A DNA stretch of 64,000 bases from Diplosphaera chodatii (taxonomy: Eukaryota > Chlorophyta > Trebouxiophyceae > Prasiolales > Stichococcaceae). Positions 12,501 through 24,500 of this stretch are shown one piece after another; the first letter of the stretch is position 1; each line of letters begins with the position of its first letter. The stretch lies in NCBI GenBank assembly GCA_032358165.1, contig JAALGY010000023.1, positions 1,550,001 through 1,614,000 on the forward strand, read 5' to 3'. The notes under the pieces are model-generated. The model saw only the letters and a program-made list of their open reading frames with translations, made no database searches and was not told where the DNA came from. The position numbers and the translations under genes are program-made.

Positions 12501-15500
12501 AGCTCCAGTCAACACACAGACACTGGTGCTCAGTTTATACCCTGAGGGACATGGCTCTGGAGCCTGTGCTGATATGAGCGCATGAGTGGGGTCCCCAGAC
12601 GCCCAAGCAGTATATCATCACGCAGCTGGGCCAAAAGCAGGGAGTTCAGGTGCTCTGGTGCATGCCTGCGCACCTGGATGGCGGTCTGCGCCATGAGGCG
12701 CCAGATGTCGCTGGCTGTGTTGACGCGCAACATCATGAAGTCCATCATGGAGTGCGCCGCTGGCGCGCCTGCAGCAACAGTGAAGACGACAAGCTTGGTT
12801 TCGACACGAGCACAGCCTTGACTGGTGCCAGAGCCACCTCGACATCTTGCAGGGCTGACGCGCAGGGCTCCATGATGGGGGCTTTGTAGCACCAGCAAGC
12901 ACACTTCGTACCTGACAAGGCAGAACGCGGCACCGGCCTCGCGTCGGGCGCCGTCTGGATCACGACGGTCTGCCCCGAGGCCTGCAGGCTCGGGTGCCAG
13001 TGGCTGCGGGTGGTGCGCAGCGCCATGACCGTCGCCGCCGTGTTCTTGAACGGCTCCTGTGAGCGCACAGGCCATATTGCCAGCATGGAGACCACATCAT
13101 AAGTGACGCATCCCGTACAGCTTAGCAGCAGCTAGACAGGTTGCCGTCAAGGGGAACACCGTGCGGTTGTGCGTCGATCTGCTGATGCTGCCCCAGACCT
13201 TTGCGGTGTCGGGCTGCAGGATGATTATGGTTTTGGCCTGGCCGGCAGAGACGCCCTCCAGGTCGCGCAGGAAGTGTGGCGCGCCCTCCCGCGTGAGCAC
13301 GTTCAGGTGCCGGTGCCGCGCCAGCGCCCCTGCGCACCACCCACATGCAGCCGTTTGGAGACACGCTGATAAACTACAGGCAACATCAGTCCCAAACCGA
13401 TCCGTGTGGACGTGTGTGACAGCTCGCACCCACGTCGTGCAGAAAGCAGGAGGCAAAGTGGTGGACTGAAGAGCGCAGACACCAGGCAACAACCGGCACC
13501 TGACACGGCGGCGTCCATCTCATCCTTGCGGTGCTCCGCAAGAATGACCACAGGCCCCTCGAACACTGGGTCGGCCCGCAGGTTGGGACCAGGTCCCAGC
13601 AGGCCCAGGCTGCAGTGGGGAACCCATCACATTGGCAAGCACTGCACAGCGAATCAACCCAAGTGCTGATGGACTGCTGATGTGCATCAGTCAGCTGGCG
13701 ATATCAGCCACGTCGCCATGATGTCGCCAGCCAGGCACTCCTGTGCCAACGTCATTGCAACAGGAGGGTGCACCTCTGCAGCGCGTTTGGCTTCGGGTAC
13801 TGCGCCTTCGTCATGGCCATCTGCCGCAGCAGCGGCACCGCAGCCGAGTTCCACCCCAGCACCAGCGTGTGCTCGTTGGCAATGACCGCATAGTTGCCCA
13901 GCTTGACGTCCCGCACCTACAACACCCCGGCTGCTTTCTTGGTACCGCCTGAGGGTGCAACTTACTCTGACAGAACCCAAAGCTCCACCTTGCAGGTATA
14001 TGCATGCGATGGCAATCAGGGCAAGCATGATCACCTGGGACTTGATCTCCTCAGAAATAATACCGAGCACGACAGCAAACCTGCGTGTACAGCATGGTCT
14101 GTGCTGGCCAGTTGGCCATGTGCACCTGGAATACAACTATATGACAATGTGACCCTTGATGCATTGTGCCTGTGAAGGAATGTGGCTCACGTGAACAGCC
14201 CGAGCAGAAACACGATATTCATGACGAGCCCCGCCAGCCAGGATGTTTCCTCTGTGACTTTTGCGCCTGCAGGAAACGGTTCCAGACAAGCACAGGTCAA
14301 TATAGCAGCTTGTCATAGGCATCAGGCAGGATCAGGCTGAAGCTCACAGACACAGCCATAAGTGACATCGCAGCAGACCCACCAGGCGCCCGATACAAGA
14401 CACCATATACTTTGAAAAGCCCATGTGGCAGGTCCGAGCCGCTCACACTGCAAGTGAGCACCCCACTTGGTGCTGCGTGCGTTCCTCAGCATACACCCTT
14501 ACGTTCAGACTCCAAATGTCAATGTCAAACAGCACCCAACGAAATATGTGAGGAGACTTACCTACAATACAACAGACCCATACACCACACGACGGGGAGA
14601 CCAACCAAAAACACACATGCAATCTTCACAAGCACATTCGAAAGCCTGCGAGAGTGCACACTTCAATCAACGACATTGCACTGTGCAGGGTGTTGCAGGC
14701 CTGCACGAGTGCTGGTATCTGCACAGCATCCAGGCATGCTCACATGAGCTGCTGCATATAAAAAGCAATGGCAAGGGATGCCAAGTCGCCCAGCCCCAGG
14801 AAACGGTACCCCGCCGGAGACATCACCTGCACAACTGCATTGCCTGACCACCCAGCGATAACAGGACAACTGAACGTTGCTGTGCTTCACGAATCTCTGA
14901 TTTCCGCTGCATGTTTGGCTTTCTCTATGATGGCAACCTACCGGCGACGACATCGATGCAAACTGTTTTGCTGGGTGCAGCAGCAATTCTGACGCTCCAG
15001 GCCGCTGCTGTGCTGAAATCCACACTGGGCTACCAGGCGGCCGAACATGCGCTGCGCGGGTACTGTCCAGCAGCAGTGCCCTGTCCTGCCAGCTGTAAGC
15101 CCCGTGGTGGGGACGCTGCTGCCTGCTGTGCCGCCGAGGTTCACTCCCCGCAACTGCAGCTGTCTGCGGCCGTGCCTTTGATACGGCAGACACATGCTGA
15201 TGCCGTGCAGCTGCCGCACTGGTGCCGAACACCGCACCGACCGCAGCAACTGCCAGGCACAGAAGTGCGCGGTGTGTGGAGCCGGATACAGCGTCAATCA
15301 ACCGCTGCAGCAGTGGCGGCCAGCTGGTGCGCCTGCTGCAATCTGCAGTGTCTGACGCGTCCCCTGGTTCTGAAGCTGACTCACCATTTGCAGCTGTCCT
15401 CTGGAACATCCGCTGTGTGCCCTCGTCGCTAAAGCCCTGCCGACCATACCGCAGATGACGGTTGCCTCTGCTGTGCTGTACAGGATGCATCCTGAACACT

Positions 15501-15631
15501 ACGGCCCGCGGACGGCTGCATGCCGAAGAATGGGCCAGGCGAACTGGAAGCGGCCTCGGACAATGCGCCGGTACTGATGCCGGAAGTGATAGCCGCACGC
15601 CGCCACTTTGCAAATTCAGGATGTGAGGCAT
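9552..15631 (-). CDS. CASTOR / DMI1 (POLLUX)-like ion channel with RCK-like NAD-binding domains
   Basis: A long many-exon gene. After a leader (start between 15631 and 15490 unsettled) come hydrophobic exons at about 15360-15250, 14830-14760, 14400-14320 and 14260-14190, ending in LVMNIVFLLGLFT joined to FAVVLGIISEEIKSQ. The family's soluble part follows in order: NEHTLVLGWNSAAVPLLRQ (13910-13800), VVILAEHRKDEMD (about 13560), LTREGAPHFLRDLEGVSAGQ (about 13300), NTAATVMALRTT (about 13030), MMDFMMLRVNTASDIWRLM (about 12740), VVGFIQRDG (about 12170), GDRLVVLAD (about 11950), IVVVGWPGNIRDLTDGI (about 11230), AELIDPDELVAGIIT (about 10210), HEIYMRRPEHLGLD (about 9950). Last come two short exons, 9791-9752 and 9655-9552, whose phases agree. 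Plant homologues are nuclear-envelope or plastid cation channels. I did not find the plant ADAGNHA-type filter. Individual exon borders in the pore region are uncertain. Confidence 0.85.
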
Positions 15632-16152
15632 GGCGCGCTACCCACTGTAAACTTGCGATCTGTACCTATATGGACCGCATCTGCTTGCGAGCATCAGGTG
15701 ATGTTTCCAGCAATCATGATGGACCTCGTGCCAACGCCTTCCAGTCGTTGTGATGCTGAACGTCGCAGAGTGGTCAATCCGCCCATTTGACAGCGGCACC
15801 GCCCCGCGAATCAATAAGCAATGTAATCGTACACTGACAAGGAAATGCACGCCGAATAAATGTTGCCAATGCACAAGCAGTGGCAAGTAGAGCAATTGGC
15901 CAATGGGGCAATGGCGATTGACGAAGACCTAGTGCTCTATACCCTACCATTACAACTTGCAAATACACGCACGACAGGAGTGGCAAAGTCTCAGTTTTCG
16001 AGTTTTGCGATCCGGTAGACTTGCGCTTTCAAAGCGCTGACGGAGTGGCGCAGCTCAAGCATACACGAGCATCTGGGACTTGCGCAGCCTCATACCAGCG
16101 GCAAAGTATTTCACAGCACACGTGCACAGTCACATTCCAGCTGTGCATCAAA
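15632..16152. promoter_or_regulatory. Divergent promoter region, channel / securin-like
   Basis: 521 bp between divergent starts. It is AT-richer than the coding sequence. No TATA-box or cell-cycle element is identifiable with confidence. Confidence 0.4.
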
Positions 16153-17241
16153 ATGGCCACTGCACGGCACCTTGCGGTGCCACAGGACGAAAACGACATG
16201 CTGCACCTGCACAAGGTCACATTCCAGGAGTCGGGCGCTCCTGCTGGCAAAGGTTTCAGCTCGCGCGCCCCCAGTTGCAATTCCGCCAAGACACCAGGAA
16301 AGGGGCTGTCGTCCGGCCGCAAGGCCCTCGGAAACATCACCAACACGGCAGGTGTGAGGTCAACTATACGTGCAGTCACGATATCTGGAGTGACAGCGGT
16401 TGGTGGACACGCCTCCACACGCCCGCTGTCATGCTGCGAGTTTTATAATGTACAGGCAAGGGGCTTCAGGAAGGCGGAACCGCTAAGACACCAGGGGCTG
16501 GCAAGGCTGCGCGCCGGGTGCTGGGTGATGTGACCAACAGGACGCCAGGGGTGCAGCTGAGCAGCGCACTCCCAGCGGCGCAGCATCAGGCTGCCGCTCC
16601 TCAGACACAAGCAGAGCTGTACGCTGCCGACGGCGTCGAACGTCGCGCTGGCAAAGGCTGGCATCAGCTGGAGGCGGAGCGGCTACAACGAGAGTCAGCT
16701 GCGGCGAAGCAGCGGGCCCAGGATGCAATCCTGCCTTGGGTGACTCGCAGACTACCAACGCAGGTGAACTCGGTTTTGCAACCATCCTTACGAGCCGGCG
16801 ACATGCTGCTGCATGCAGTTGCAGGCACCGGAGACAATGCTGGGCTGACCATTATGGTTTTGTGAACGTCCAGCAAGTATTCGAAACGAGAAATCTGTCA
16901 CGGTTGCAGGACTTGTCGCTGCAGCAGCTGGCGCAGCGGTCAGCAGCAGCAGCAGCAGCAGCACAGCAAGAAGAGGAAATCCTGCGTTGCCCACCCTCCG
17001 CGCCCTTGCCAGATAGCCCTGTGCGAGCAGGTGTGAGGTGCCATTATTTCCGACAGCCTGTGATGTCAAAGCACGAGCATGCTGTTAGGAGAAGCACAGC
17101 CGCATCATGACCTGGATCTTACCTCTGTGCACAGATGCCAGGATGGGAGGCGTGCTGCCAGCAGACAGCGGCAACCCAGCTGCCCTGCTGCCAGAGATCG
17201 ACGACTTGCTGTCATCGGACGACATGAACCTTAACGATTGA
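16153..17241 (+). CDS. Securin / PATRONUS-like cell-cycle protein
   Basis: Four exons close in phase: 16153-16351, 16456-16763, 16910-17030 and 17135-17241, giving 244 aa. The N-terminus carries a DEN box (PQDEND, residues 11-15). Two consensus destruction boxes follow, RKALGNITN (56-64) and RRVLGDVTN (86-94), both R..L..[IV].N. A lysine/arginine-rich middle with a helix (GWHQLEAERLQRESAAAKQ), a glutamine/alanine run, CPPSAPLPDSP and an acidic end (LPEIDDLLSSDD) complete it. DEN box plus D-boxes in a small disordered protein is the layout of land-plant PATRONUS proteins, which act as securins by inhibiting separase until APC/C degrades them. The match is by motif layout, not domain similarity. 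Other APC/C substrates or inhibitors of the UVI4/OSD1 type share parts of this plan. It is divergent from the channel gene to its left. Confidence 0.6.
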
Positions 17242-17776
17242 GCAAGTGACCACAGTTTGCAGCATGCACATCCGATTGCTGCTCCCGCGCGGTGTCAGCA
17301 GCTCCTGCATTGTCTGTTGCCGGACTCCTGTTTACATCTGCTGGTAGCTGCGAAGTTTACTTGTGGCTGGTGTGCAGCCCCAGCACGTCAGGCAAATCTT
17401 GGTGCGGTCTGTCTGTTGCTTGTTACTTATATCAGCAGATTTTCAGGATGCAGCCAGATCCTCACAGGCCAGACGCAATCCCTCAGCTGATCCCCTCCCG
17501 TCATGCCAAGGCCAGTCGCATGCTGCATCAGATCTGCAGTAGTGTGCTTGGACGCAGTTTCTTCCAAACGTCCATACCCAGACCAAAGCCACAATGCTGT
17601 GATCAGTCCCCAAAAGCAACAGTGCCCAGAAAAACCCACTCATCATCGCATCTTGATCAGTTGTTGAGTGTACAGGCAAAGTTTGAGACGTGGGTTGCTT
17701 GTCAGCTACACGCTGCCACCAGAGGATGTGACATCAAGGCCATGAGTGCACGTTCACACATCACCCAAGTTGACGC
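17242..17776. other. Convergent 3' intergenic region, securin-like / lumen protein
   Basis: 535 bp between two stops. Open frames present do not join to splice sites, and I see no gene. Confidence 0.5.
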
Positions 17777-18404
17777 TTAGTCTGTGCGCTTCTGTGGCAC
17801 AGTCCGACTGTTGCGGCCGCGCTGAGCATCTTCTGCCAGACTGAAATCGCTGCTCAGCCCGGTGTCCAAGCTGCGTCCTTCATCCTTAGACTGTGCTGCG
17901 GCATCCCGCACCGCCTGTTTGCGGGCATCACGCCTGCACATGGCCCGCTGCATGTCAGGCTTGTTCGTTATCACGACAGCGCAACCCCTTGATGGTGCAT
18001 ACGTGGAATGTCATGCAGGCAGACTGGTGTTCATGTGACTTTCTCGCGCTTGGCAGCCTCAATGCTCCTGGCGCCAGCAGATGGTGCCACTGCGAGTGCA
18101 AATGCCGCAGCGCCAATGACTCCCGCGAGCAAATCGCGCCTGAAGAAAGCAGCTCACACCATCGCTCAGTACCACGCAAGATGCGCACAGTGACAATCAC
18201 GCTCAGCACATGCAGGGCTTGGACACTCCATCTTGAAGTCGCAAGTTTGTGGCAGCCACGTCGAATGCACCTGCTTGACTGCGACAGACTAACTTCTGAA
18301 GCTCTGCGCGGCGGCGCACCACTAATGGCAGAGCGCTCCGGCCGTGGCCCGTATCGGACTGAAGCGGGTGCCAGCGAAGCGGATGCCAGCGCACAAGCCG
18401 CCAT
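17777..18404 (-). CDS. Small thylakoid-lumen protein with Tat-type signal, function unknown
   Basis: Three exons close in phase: 18404-18271, 18139-18040 and 17947-17777, giving 134 aa. Residues 1 to about 43 are rich in Ala, Ser and Arg without acidic clusters, as in a plastid transit peptide. The exon 1/2 junction makes SSRRDLLAG followed by a hydrophobic core (VIGAAAFALAVAPSAGA), a classic twin-arginine thylakoid signal with an A-x-A cleavage site. The predicted mature part is only about 66 residues, strongly charged and mostly helical (SIEAAKREK, RRDARKQAVRDAAAQ), ending in a Ser/Arg-rich tail. It resembles no photosystem subunit I know. The exon 1 donor was chosen because it is a good AG|GTGCAT site that keeps phase and creates the RR motif. 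A donor a few codons upstream is possible. Confidence 0.6.
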
Positions 18405-18733
18405 GACGCGCGAGGGGGTTCAACAAATATCAGATACGTTCTGATTTGGTGGACATCCTTCGTGCGGTTCTCGCGACAGTGAATTGGGTCTGTTGGCCGA
18501 GCTTCTCCCAAGATTCACCCAACAGCAGATCTCCAAGACAGATGCTGCAGATCCACCGCAGGCGACTATAAGAACGCCAACGGCAACGTACCTTACAAGC
18601 AGATGGCGCCAGTCCGTGATCAGACGCAAAGAAGCTGACACTGGGATCTCCGTGGCACATGTTATAGCAGTTTGGTTTGGGACTTGCTATTGCCGCAGCC
18701 TGCCAGCAGGTGCAGTAGTTCTGACAGCAGGTC
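18405..18733. promoter_or_regulatory. Divergent promoter region, lumen protein / TTC4
   Basis: 329 bp between two ATGs on opposite strands. No motif was assigned. Confidence 0.4.
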
Positions 18734-20828
18734 ATGGCAGCGTCTGAGGAGCGGCTGGCAGATTCTGGTGCTCAGCTCGCCTACAGTTTCAGCGAGCAGC
18801 TGAATAGCTATCCAGGCGGTGCTACTGGCAGTGATGCCGCCCCAGCCGCCACCGCTGCCGGCAAGGCTGAAGAGAAGCCGCTGCCCGCGCTGTTCCTCGA
18901 CAGCGTACCAGAGGACGCGGACGCGCACCCTGACCTGGCGGGCCTCAACACCATGATGGGAGAGCTCACGGCAGAGGAGCGCGCAGAGAACGAAAAGGTC
19001 CGCTGCATGTGCAACGAGACATATGCCTGCATCCGGATTGCTGTCAATCCCCTTGGTGTTGAATGTACGATACTGACGAACATGTGTGCCGGATGCAGCG
19101 GCAGGGAAACGATGCATTGAAGCAAGGGCTAGCCATCCGCAAGAAGTTCTATTTGCGCAAGGCAGTGGACCACTACACTGCGGGCATTGCCGTTGGCGTG
19201 TCCGATCATGTGCTGAACTCCGTACTATACGCCAATCGTGCGCAAGCGGAGCTTAAGCTGGGCAACAGCCGCAATGCAATGCGTGATGCGCTGCGGGCGG
19301 TGCAACTTGACCCTGCAAACATGAAGGTGAGTGTGGCAGCTCCGTCGGCCACAGGGTGTGGGCTGACTTCTGATTGATTGTATGGTGAGCTGATGTTCGG
19401 CATTCCTTTGCTTCTAATGCAGTGCGAAAATTCGCTCAGTGGCCGTGTGCAGGCATACTTCCGGGCAGCAAAGGCAGCGCTAGATCTGAAAGAGTTTGAG
19501 CAGGCGCGCACAGTCTGCCAGCAGGGGCTAGAACAGCAGCCTGACTTTCCAGAGCTGGCAGTCATCCTTGAGGTCGGCATGACTGTGGCTGTGACTGCAG
19601 TCCGATGCCACACCTCCAGTGTGTCATGTGTGAAACCGTGTACTCACATGCATCACCTCGAGGGCAGTGCTGGACATCTCTCTCGGCACAGGATGTGCAA
19701 GCAAAGGAGGCAGTAGCATTGCAGCAGCACAAGAAACTGGTCGCAGAGCGGCAAGCAGCACGTGCGCCAGCAAAGGCACTGGCCGCCACACTGTTGTCCC
19801 GCGGCTGGCGGATTGGTCAGCCTGAAATCAGCATTGGTGAGGCAAGCTGTGCTGCAAGAGTTGACAGTGTGCGGTGCAGGTGCTCATATGATACCGTGGC
19901 CTGCAGCAATCCTGTTCGAGCCGTGTTGAGCTGCTCATGGTCACCTGACAGGCACACGCAAACCGCAGTTGGATGCCAATGGCGTGGTGTGGCCTGCAAT
20001 GCTCATCTATCCGGAGAGCATGCAGAATGACGCGATTGAGGCATTCCATGAGCACCATTCTTTGTCAGACCACCTAGACGCTATGTTCGGTGAGTCTGCA
20101 ACCAGACGCCTTCTGAATGTATGAGCAGGAACATCAGGCAGCAGTGTGTGCGGTGTGCATGCACCTTATTCTTCGCGTCAATACCTGCAGGCCCGGAAGC
20201 GCCGCCACTGGTGTGGGACACAGACCAGCAGTACACACGCGACCGGCTAGAGTTGTACTACCTGTCGCATTCAGGGAAGCCCATAAGCGAGGAGCAGTTG
20301 ACAGAGGTGGGTCTGAGAACTGTGTGCCTGCACCCGTTCCGCAGACCCTTGCTGCATATGGCACAGTGCCCACGCATGCTGGTGAATGGCTGCCACAGGA
20401 CCCGAGCACGCTGTCCAGCTGCATCTGTGCTCCTACCAGCCACAACATTCTGCTTTGCATGCAGTACTTGCATGGCGGCTGGCCAGAGGGGCTGCCCAAG
20501 GAGGAGGGACCCCGGCGATATGGGCCAAAGCGCTCGGAGTGGATCCGCGTAGATGAGGTGCGCGCGTGACCAGGATGCTGCACGTGCTTTGTAATGATGG
20601 TTGTGCTGTTGTGTCTGCCGGCTTCTGGCTTGCCTGGTGGTCGCGCATTGGCCGCGGCAATCCCCACAACCTGCATGGACCTGTGATTGACTGCTGCAGG
20701 GCCAGACGCTGGGGGAGGTCCTCTCGCGCCCCGACTATGTCGTACCTGGCATTCCAGTGTTCTTCGTGGTGGCAAAGGGCAGCAAATTTGCTGAGCGCTT
20801 CTTGAGCGAGGATGCTTACAGACCATGA
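18734..20828 (+). CDS. TTC4: Tetratricopeptide repeat protein 4 (TTC4/CNS1), Hsp90 co-chaperone
   Basis: About eight exons starting at the ATG at 18734. An acidic N-terminal segment contains LPALFLDSVPEDAD and LNTMMGELTAEERAE. Three TPR units follow across 19088-19560 (GNDALKQG, KAVDHYTAGIAVG; NSVLYANRAQAELKLGN; FRAAKAALDLKEFEQA). Next is a lysine/arginine-rich linker (EAVALQQHKKLVAERQA). The C-terminal 'wheel' domain has the typical VVWPAMLIYPESMQND, FHEHHSLSDHLDAMF, PLVWDTDQQYTRDRLELYY, RPDYVVPGIPVFFVVAKGS and FAERFL, ending at TGA 20826-20828. This protein binds Hsp90 and Hsp70 C-termini and links the chaperones to replication and translation factors in other eukaryotes. The overall layout and length match the family. 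HIRA follows on the same strand 703 bp downstream. Confidence 0.93.
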
Positions 20829-21531
20829 GCTTGTTTGCGCTGTATGACACACCCAATTGCACCTCTCTGTCTTGAACCTTGCGGGTATGTGATCTGGCAC
20901 CACCGACCAACAAAGTTTGAGGGTTTGAAGTTCCAGCGTCCAAGCATACATCTGTACTGACCATCTGCCGCAGATAGCATACACTTTCACTGCGGAGACC
21001 AGTGCAGGAGACCTCACCGCCAGCATTCCCGCCAGCTGCCGGGAATCTCGCCCACACATCGTCTGAGAGTCGGTTTGCACAGACAGGCGGTGAGCAGCGC
21101 AACAGGAAGACAAGGCTTCGCCCAGAGAAGCCCACAAGGCCCCGTTGACGCTTATGTTTCACTTGGCACCGGGCTATGTTGGCTGATTGAGCGTGCAGCG
21201 GACTGTTTGCCAGCAAGGCGGTACGACGGCTCACAACACATCGCAGCGGGCTCAGTAAGCGCTGCTGTTGACGCTCCAGTTGTGCTGCAGCGTTGCTGTG
21301 CCTCGGCTGCCTCCTTGAGAGTGTGCCAGCAGGCCAGATCTCGGTCACGGGTCCCCAAGTCCTCTCGTGGTGCCCGACGATCCCTGTTGGGCGCGTTCGA
21401 TGTTGCATCCACCCAGCAAAGCAGTGGCAAGGCTGCAGACTATTTCGGTGCCAACCTGATGTGATCAACACCAGGCTGGCCGGCTGCCGAGTCGGGCAAG
21501 TTCTACGGTCAAGGCAGCCAAAGCACACGGC
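20829..21531. other. Intergenic TTC4 / HIRA
   Basis: 703 bp between tandem genes on the + strand. A 129-codon + frame at 21075-21464 has no acceptor/donor context and no recognisable content, so I read it as 5' UTR or promoter of HIRA. Confidence 0.4.
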
Positions 21532-24500
21532 ATGATCGTCGACAAGCCCGCCTGGATCAGCCACGGAGGTGAGCCGCGCTGGGATAGGTCGAACGATGCC
21601 TGGCCTGGCATAGCGCGCACAGCAGCGCCATATTGAAGCATGCTTGACGCTCCGCATGCTCGTCCGTTTGCAACGCCTGCCATCCTTTAACTAGATACAA
21701 CAACAGCAATTCAGCATACACCCCATGCAGATGTGGTCTGAAGTCTCAAACTTCGAACAGGACCGCCCAGCCGTGCCGCATACTTGCAGAAGCACAGAAA
21801 CTTCGATGGAGAATGTGCGAAAGGGTCGGCAGGGCTGAGCATTATATCTGCTTGTTTTGCAGGATCCAACACCCCAATATTCTCGGTGGACATCCACCCG
21901 CATGGCACACGCATTGCCACAGCCGGCTCCGACTCAAAGGTCGGCAGCTAGCTCATCCCTCTGCCTGGATCCTTCCTGAAGGTCCAGCTGCCAGCTTTCT
22001 ACAAGCATTTACATGTTTTTGAAGCGTACGACGCGTGCACCGAAGCGACGGAATCAGGCAGGTAGCAATATGCCAGGCTGGTGCGCAGGTCAAGATTTGG
22101 AATTTGCTGCCGGTGGTCGATGTGAAACAGGAGGTCAACCCTGTCACGCCCAAGCTGCTAGCAACACTGGCGGACCACTATTCGCCTGTCAACATTGCAC
22201 GCTTCTCACGTGATGGCAGGCGTCTGGCGTCAGGTGTGGCGTGTTTGCACACAGTCACTGTGCCGACATATCATGGAGCATGCTGGCGGGTCTCAAAGCA
22301 CTAACTCAACGCTGGAAAGCAGCGACACGAGCAACAGCGGGCGTGCTTCATCACCAATCTCGCAGGGTCGGATGACAAGCTGGTGTGCATATATGAGCTG
22401 AGAGCTGGGTCAGGGGCGCGCGCCTTTGGCAGCAACGACCAGCCCAGCGTGGAGAACTGGAAGCACGCCGCCACGCTGCGCGGCCACATGAACAATGTGC
22501 TCGACGTCGCCTGGTCGCCCGAGGACCACTGGCTGGCCTCCTGCTCAGTCGACAACAAGGTGCATAACAGACAACATGGGACCTGCACTCCTGGCCCTGG
22601 CTCACACATGGAGAGTGTGGCGAATGCAGATGCCCATGCTTCAAGGTCTGCACTGCGCCATGCCCAATGCAGATTGTCATTTGGGACACCACGGGCGTGA
22701 AGATCAAGGAGTTGGAGGGACACTCTTCATATGTCAAGGGCATTGCATGGGACCCAGTCGGCACCTATCTGGCCAGCCAGGTATGGTGACAGTGCAGCAG
22801 CAGCAGCATATACTCAAGTCACTTTTGTGCCTGTCGGCGACCAGCAAGGCGAAGTGAGCAGAGCGCTGAGGTGCACTGCTGCATTGTTGCATCAGGGAGA
22901 TGACAAGACGCTGATCATATGGCGCACTGAGGATTGGACGCCAATCGCCAGAGTCACGGAGCCATTCCAGCGCTGGCTGACCCTTGCTTTCTCGCTCAGG
23001 TGTGATATTGTGTGGTGCGGCACTACATGCAACCTCCAGCGGATGCATGCAGTACGAATTGTGCATGCATGGCATGATACGGGATGCCGGCGCAGGACAG
23101 CTGCTCGGCAGTCAGCTACGGTGAGGGTTTTCGTATTTGTGCAGGCTGTGCTGGGCGCCAGACGGCAGCGCGGTGGTGGGCGTCAACAGCTTCCAGAGCC
23201 CCAAGCACACGGCTGTCATCCTGCAGCGCGGCACCTGGGGCCAGGGCGACCGCGTGCCCGAATATCTGGTGACTGCTGTTGTCGCTTGACTAGGATCCAC
23301 ACCGCTGCGCATCAAGCTGTGCTTGAATAAGATAGGGTTTGTGTACCATGCAACCACCACGCAGCCATCATCAGTAAGCACTCGTCTGGTCGATCGGCCC
23401 TGCAATAACCGTGTGGTGCTGCAGGTGGGCCACAAGGCCGCTGTGACAGTAGCATCGTTCTCGCCTCGCATGTACAAGTTTGGTGGACAGCTGGTGACAT
23501 GCCTCGCACTCGGGAGCCAGGTGCGTCTGCTGCTGCAACATCAGCTGCTCTTGCTGGTGTTACCACCCTGCAAGGACATGCTGTGCCACAGCCTGAGCAT
23601 CGCTCTGTGGTGGCATACAGGACAAGCAGCTGACCGTGTGGCTGGGCAGGCAGCGGCCCGTGTTCATTGGGTGCCGCTTCTTCAAGAACGTGCGGCGTTG
23701 TCGTCTGCCACAGCACAGCAGGCCACCTCCGACCACCATGAGAATGGCATGCTCAGCGCAGCCTGCTCTGTCACACAAACGGAACTGATGTTCAACGGCA
23801 CCTCAATGCAGGGTGTCGTGGACCTGGCTTGGGCGCCGGACGGCTTGACGCTACTGGCAACATCGACGGATGGCACTATTGCAGCGCTGCAGTTCACCAC
23901 TGACGACCTGGCGCCGCTGGCATCGAAGAAGGTGTCGTGGCGGTTCAGGCGTTGCCATGCCTGTGACGCACCCGTGCAGCTCAGTGTACCTCACGAGAGT
24001 GGGCCACATGCAACCTGTGCACGCTGGACGACAGCAGCCCATCGCTTCTGTGGTGTGATCACCTGCCCGATGACTTGGCGGTGCACGCGTCCACAGGAGG
24101 TGGATGCGCACATGGAGCGGGTGTACGGCAGCAAGCGCGCCCGCACCGCCATCTTTGCTGAGTCGGCGGACCAGCTGGCCCTGGAGGCGGCTGCCGCTGC
24201 CGAGGACGCCCACGCCAATGGCATGCCCAACGGCTCCGCCACAGTGCGCCTCACTGTGCCAGCTGTTCCTGCGCTGCCGAGGAGCAGCACCTGTCGAGTT
24301 AACGGGTTGCACTACACTGTACATATCCAGGGTGCATGGTGCAGCTGTGCCGCAGCTGAGCTTTCACTTGTGCCAGGCTGCCCTCGATGCGCGGATGGGG
24401 GCAGGCGGCCAGGAGGCGACGCTGGGACGCCCCACAAAGGCTGCGCGGAAGTCTGTCGGGTCCCCCACAGCAGTCATGGCTGCACGGAAGTCCGTCGGAT

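Noticed and set aside
14663..15631. 322-codon - strand frame as a separate gene
   Set aside because: Its start and part of its length fit the leader and first membrane exon of the channel gene. The remainder is intronic read-through.
21075..21464. 129-codon + frame upstream of HIRA as a separate gene
   Set aside because: No domain, no splice partners, and lies where the HIRA promoter and 5' UTR are expected.
20134..21657. 507-codon open frame on the - strand
   Set aside because: It lies antisense to TTC4 exons that are clearly coding. Its content is low-similarity GC-rich sequence without domains, so it is a shadow frame.
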